A stretch of 23,624 nucleotides of DNA, taken from contig DAHXOQ010000004.1 of the NCBI GenBank assembly GCA_027364815.1, forward strand, positions 14,906-38,529. The letters are read 5' to 3'. Position numbers and translations under genes: made by a program. The notes under the pieces were generated by a model. That model saw only the letters and a program-made list of their open reading frames with translations. It had not been told where the DNA came from and ran no database searches. Source of the DNA: Acidobacteriaceae bacterium (GTDB lineage Bacteria > Acidobacteriota > Terriglobia > Terriglobales > Acidobacteriaceae). This document shows, piece after piece, positions 22,560 to 23,624 of the stretch (position 1 is the stretch's first letter; the number at the start of each line of letters is the position of its first letter).

Positions 22560-23624
22560 TCAACGATTCAGCGGCGCACTCGAAGCCGCTTTCCGCAGCC
22601 TATCTCTAACCGCCGTTCCAATTCCCACATCCGGTGGCAAAGCCGCAAGAATCACCGAGCAGCCTTGAGCATCCAGTGCACGCAGCGCAGCAAAAAGCTC
22701 AGCGCTTAGTTCTTCGGGGTGTGACCAGCGACCCCAAGGATAGAGAATCGCAGCACCATCTGCCTTGAGTTTTTCCTTGAGCGCACTCAGCGCTTCCGCA
22801 GGCACCAACAATCCGATCTTCGCCTCGTCATGCACACTGGACTGCGCCTTCAGCGCTGCAAAAAGCGCATCCGCCAATTCGCTCAGCGGAGCTTCGAGCA
22901 AAATCAGCCTGGCCTGAGGAGCATAATGCCGCAATCCAACTCCAGGCGATGGCAGCGCTTCCGCTGACGCACTCCCAAGCTCTTCCGGTTCGCGATAATT
23001 CTCTACCGCGCATCCCATAACCTCGCGAATCATCTCAATCGTCACCGCGCCTGGCCGATAAACTATCATCGGCTCAACCGTCGCATCCAGCACTGTCGAC
23101 TCAACTCCGCACTCCGTTGGACCCGCATCCACAACTGCATCAATGCGCCCATCCAGATCATCCAGCACATGCTGCGCCGTCGTAGGACTCGTGTGCCCAA
23201 ATCGATTCGCGCTCGGCGCCGCAATCGGCACGCCCGCAGCCTCAATCAATGCCAGCGTCACCGCATCAGCCGGCATGCGCACGCCCACCAGCGCCCTCCC
23301 GGCCGTCACAATCGATGGAACCCGCGCACTGCGCGGAAGCAACAGCGTCAACGGCCCCGGCCAAAACGCCTGCATCAGCAATCGCGCTCGTACTGGCGTC
23401 TCAGCCACAACTTCTGCCAGCATCGCCTCGTTCGCAACATGCACAATGATCGGATCCCACGCCGGTCGCTGCTTGGCCTCGAAGATCCGCGCCACCGCAG
23501 CAGCATCCAAGGCATTCGCGCCAAGTCCGTAGACCGTCTCGGTCGGCATTGCGACCAGCGCACCAGCCCGCAGCAGCGCAGCCGCCTCGGCCAGCGTCTT
23601 CTGCGCAGCTTCCTCTTGCAAATG
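22560..23624 (-). CDS. Threonylcarbamoyl-AMP synthase (Sua5/YrdC), 5' end at window edge
   Basis: At least 353 residues are visible. The first candidate start is a TTG at 23621, but the frame is open to the edge, so the true start may lie outside the window. The YrdC domain (about 8-200) shows PTETVYGLG (26-34), KQRP (50-53), PSANRFG (136-142) and GVESTV (172-177), the binding site for ATP, threonine and bicarbonate. A linker with SPGVGLRHYAP (225-235) leads to the C-terminal Sua5 domain, so this is the long Sua5 form rather than the short TsaC form. It makes threonylcarbamoyl-adenylate for t6A at position 37 of ANN-reading tRNAs. It converges on holB with 18 bp between stops. Confidence 0.93.
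   Translation of the reverse strand, partial: HLQEEAAQKTLAEAAALLRAGALVAMPTETVYGLGANALDAAAVARIFEAKQRPAWDPIIVHVANEAMLAEVVAETPVRARLLMQAFWPGPLTLLLPRSARVPSIVTAGRALVGVRMPADAVTLALIEAAGVPIAAPSANRFGHTSPTTAQHVLDDLDGRIDAVVDAGPTECGVESTVLDATVEPMIVYRPGAVTIEMIREVMGCAVENYREPEELGSASAEALPSPGVGLRHYAPQARLILLEAPLSELADALFAALKAQSSVHDEAKIGLLVPAEALSALKEKLKADGAAILYPWGRWSHPEELSAELFAALRALDAQGCSVILAALPPDVGIGTAVRDRLRKAASSAPLNR

Noticed and set aside
1..23624. CRISPR array, prophage or insertion sequence
   Set aside because: I saw no regularly spaced repeats, integrase, transposase or terminal inverted repeats. The only tandem DNA repeat is the two-copy promoter unit at 20721.

Overview
The window looks like a chromosomal segment of an acidobacterium, probably of class Terriglobia. 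The main pointer is an exported VWA protein with the architecture of the acidobacterial VWFA-related family. Supporting signs are many signal-peptide proteins of lineage-restricted type and a moderately GC-rich composition. I saw no phage genes, no transposase and no CRISPR array. The taxonomic call is an inference from family content, not a search result.

Layout. Positions 1-1678 hold an OsmC-family protein (+) converging on the exported VWA protein (-). Positions 1795-8583 are a six-gene minus-strand cluster for envelope glycan or glycolipid synthesis: a membrane GT2, a GT4, a flippase-like membrane protein, two SAM methyltransferases and a GT39-type integral membrane glycosyltransferase. 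A divergent 468-bp regulatory gap (8584-9051) precedes a plus-strand cluster: an exported Sel1-repeat/CHAT (caspase-like) protein, a membrane CHASE2 sensor with no cytoplasmic output domain, and a small exported beta-sandwich protein. The last two overlap by 4 bp. A strong hairpin terminator closes this cluster against a convergent tRNA-Glu(CTC), which has its own promoter. Next come a minus-strand pair of DUF507 genes, a divergent uncharacterised acidic protein followed closely by recJ, an exported repeat-rich disordered protein, an exported barrel-like protein, tmk, a Phd/VapC-type toxin-antitoxin pair, holB, and a convergent Sua5/YrdC gene that runs to the right edge of the window.

How the genes work together. 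The 1.8-8.6 kb cluster reads as a lipid-linked sugar pathway: GT2 would charge the polyprenyl carrier, GT4 would build on the cytoplasmic side, the methyltransferases would decorate the product, and GT39 would transfer sugar on the outer face. The right half is replication, repair and tRNA-modification housekeeping (recJ, tmk, holB, sua5), with a toxin-antitoxin cassette between tmk and holB. The most unusual part is the CHAT / CHASE2 / beta-sandwich group at 9.05-14.0 kb. All three products are predicted to have their main domains outside the cytoplasm, which would make it a candidate periplasmic sensor-protease system.
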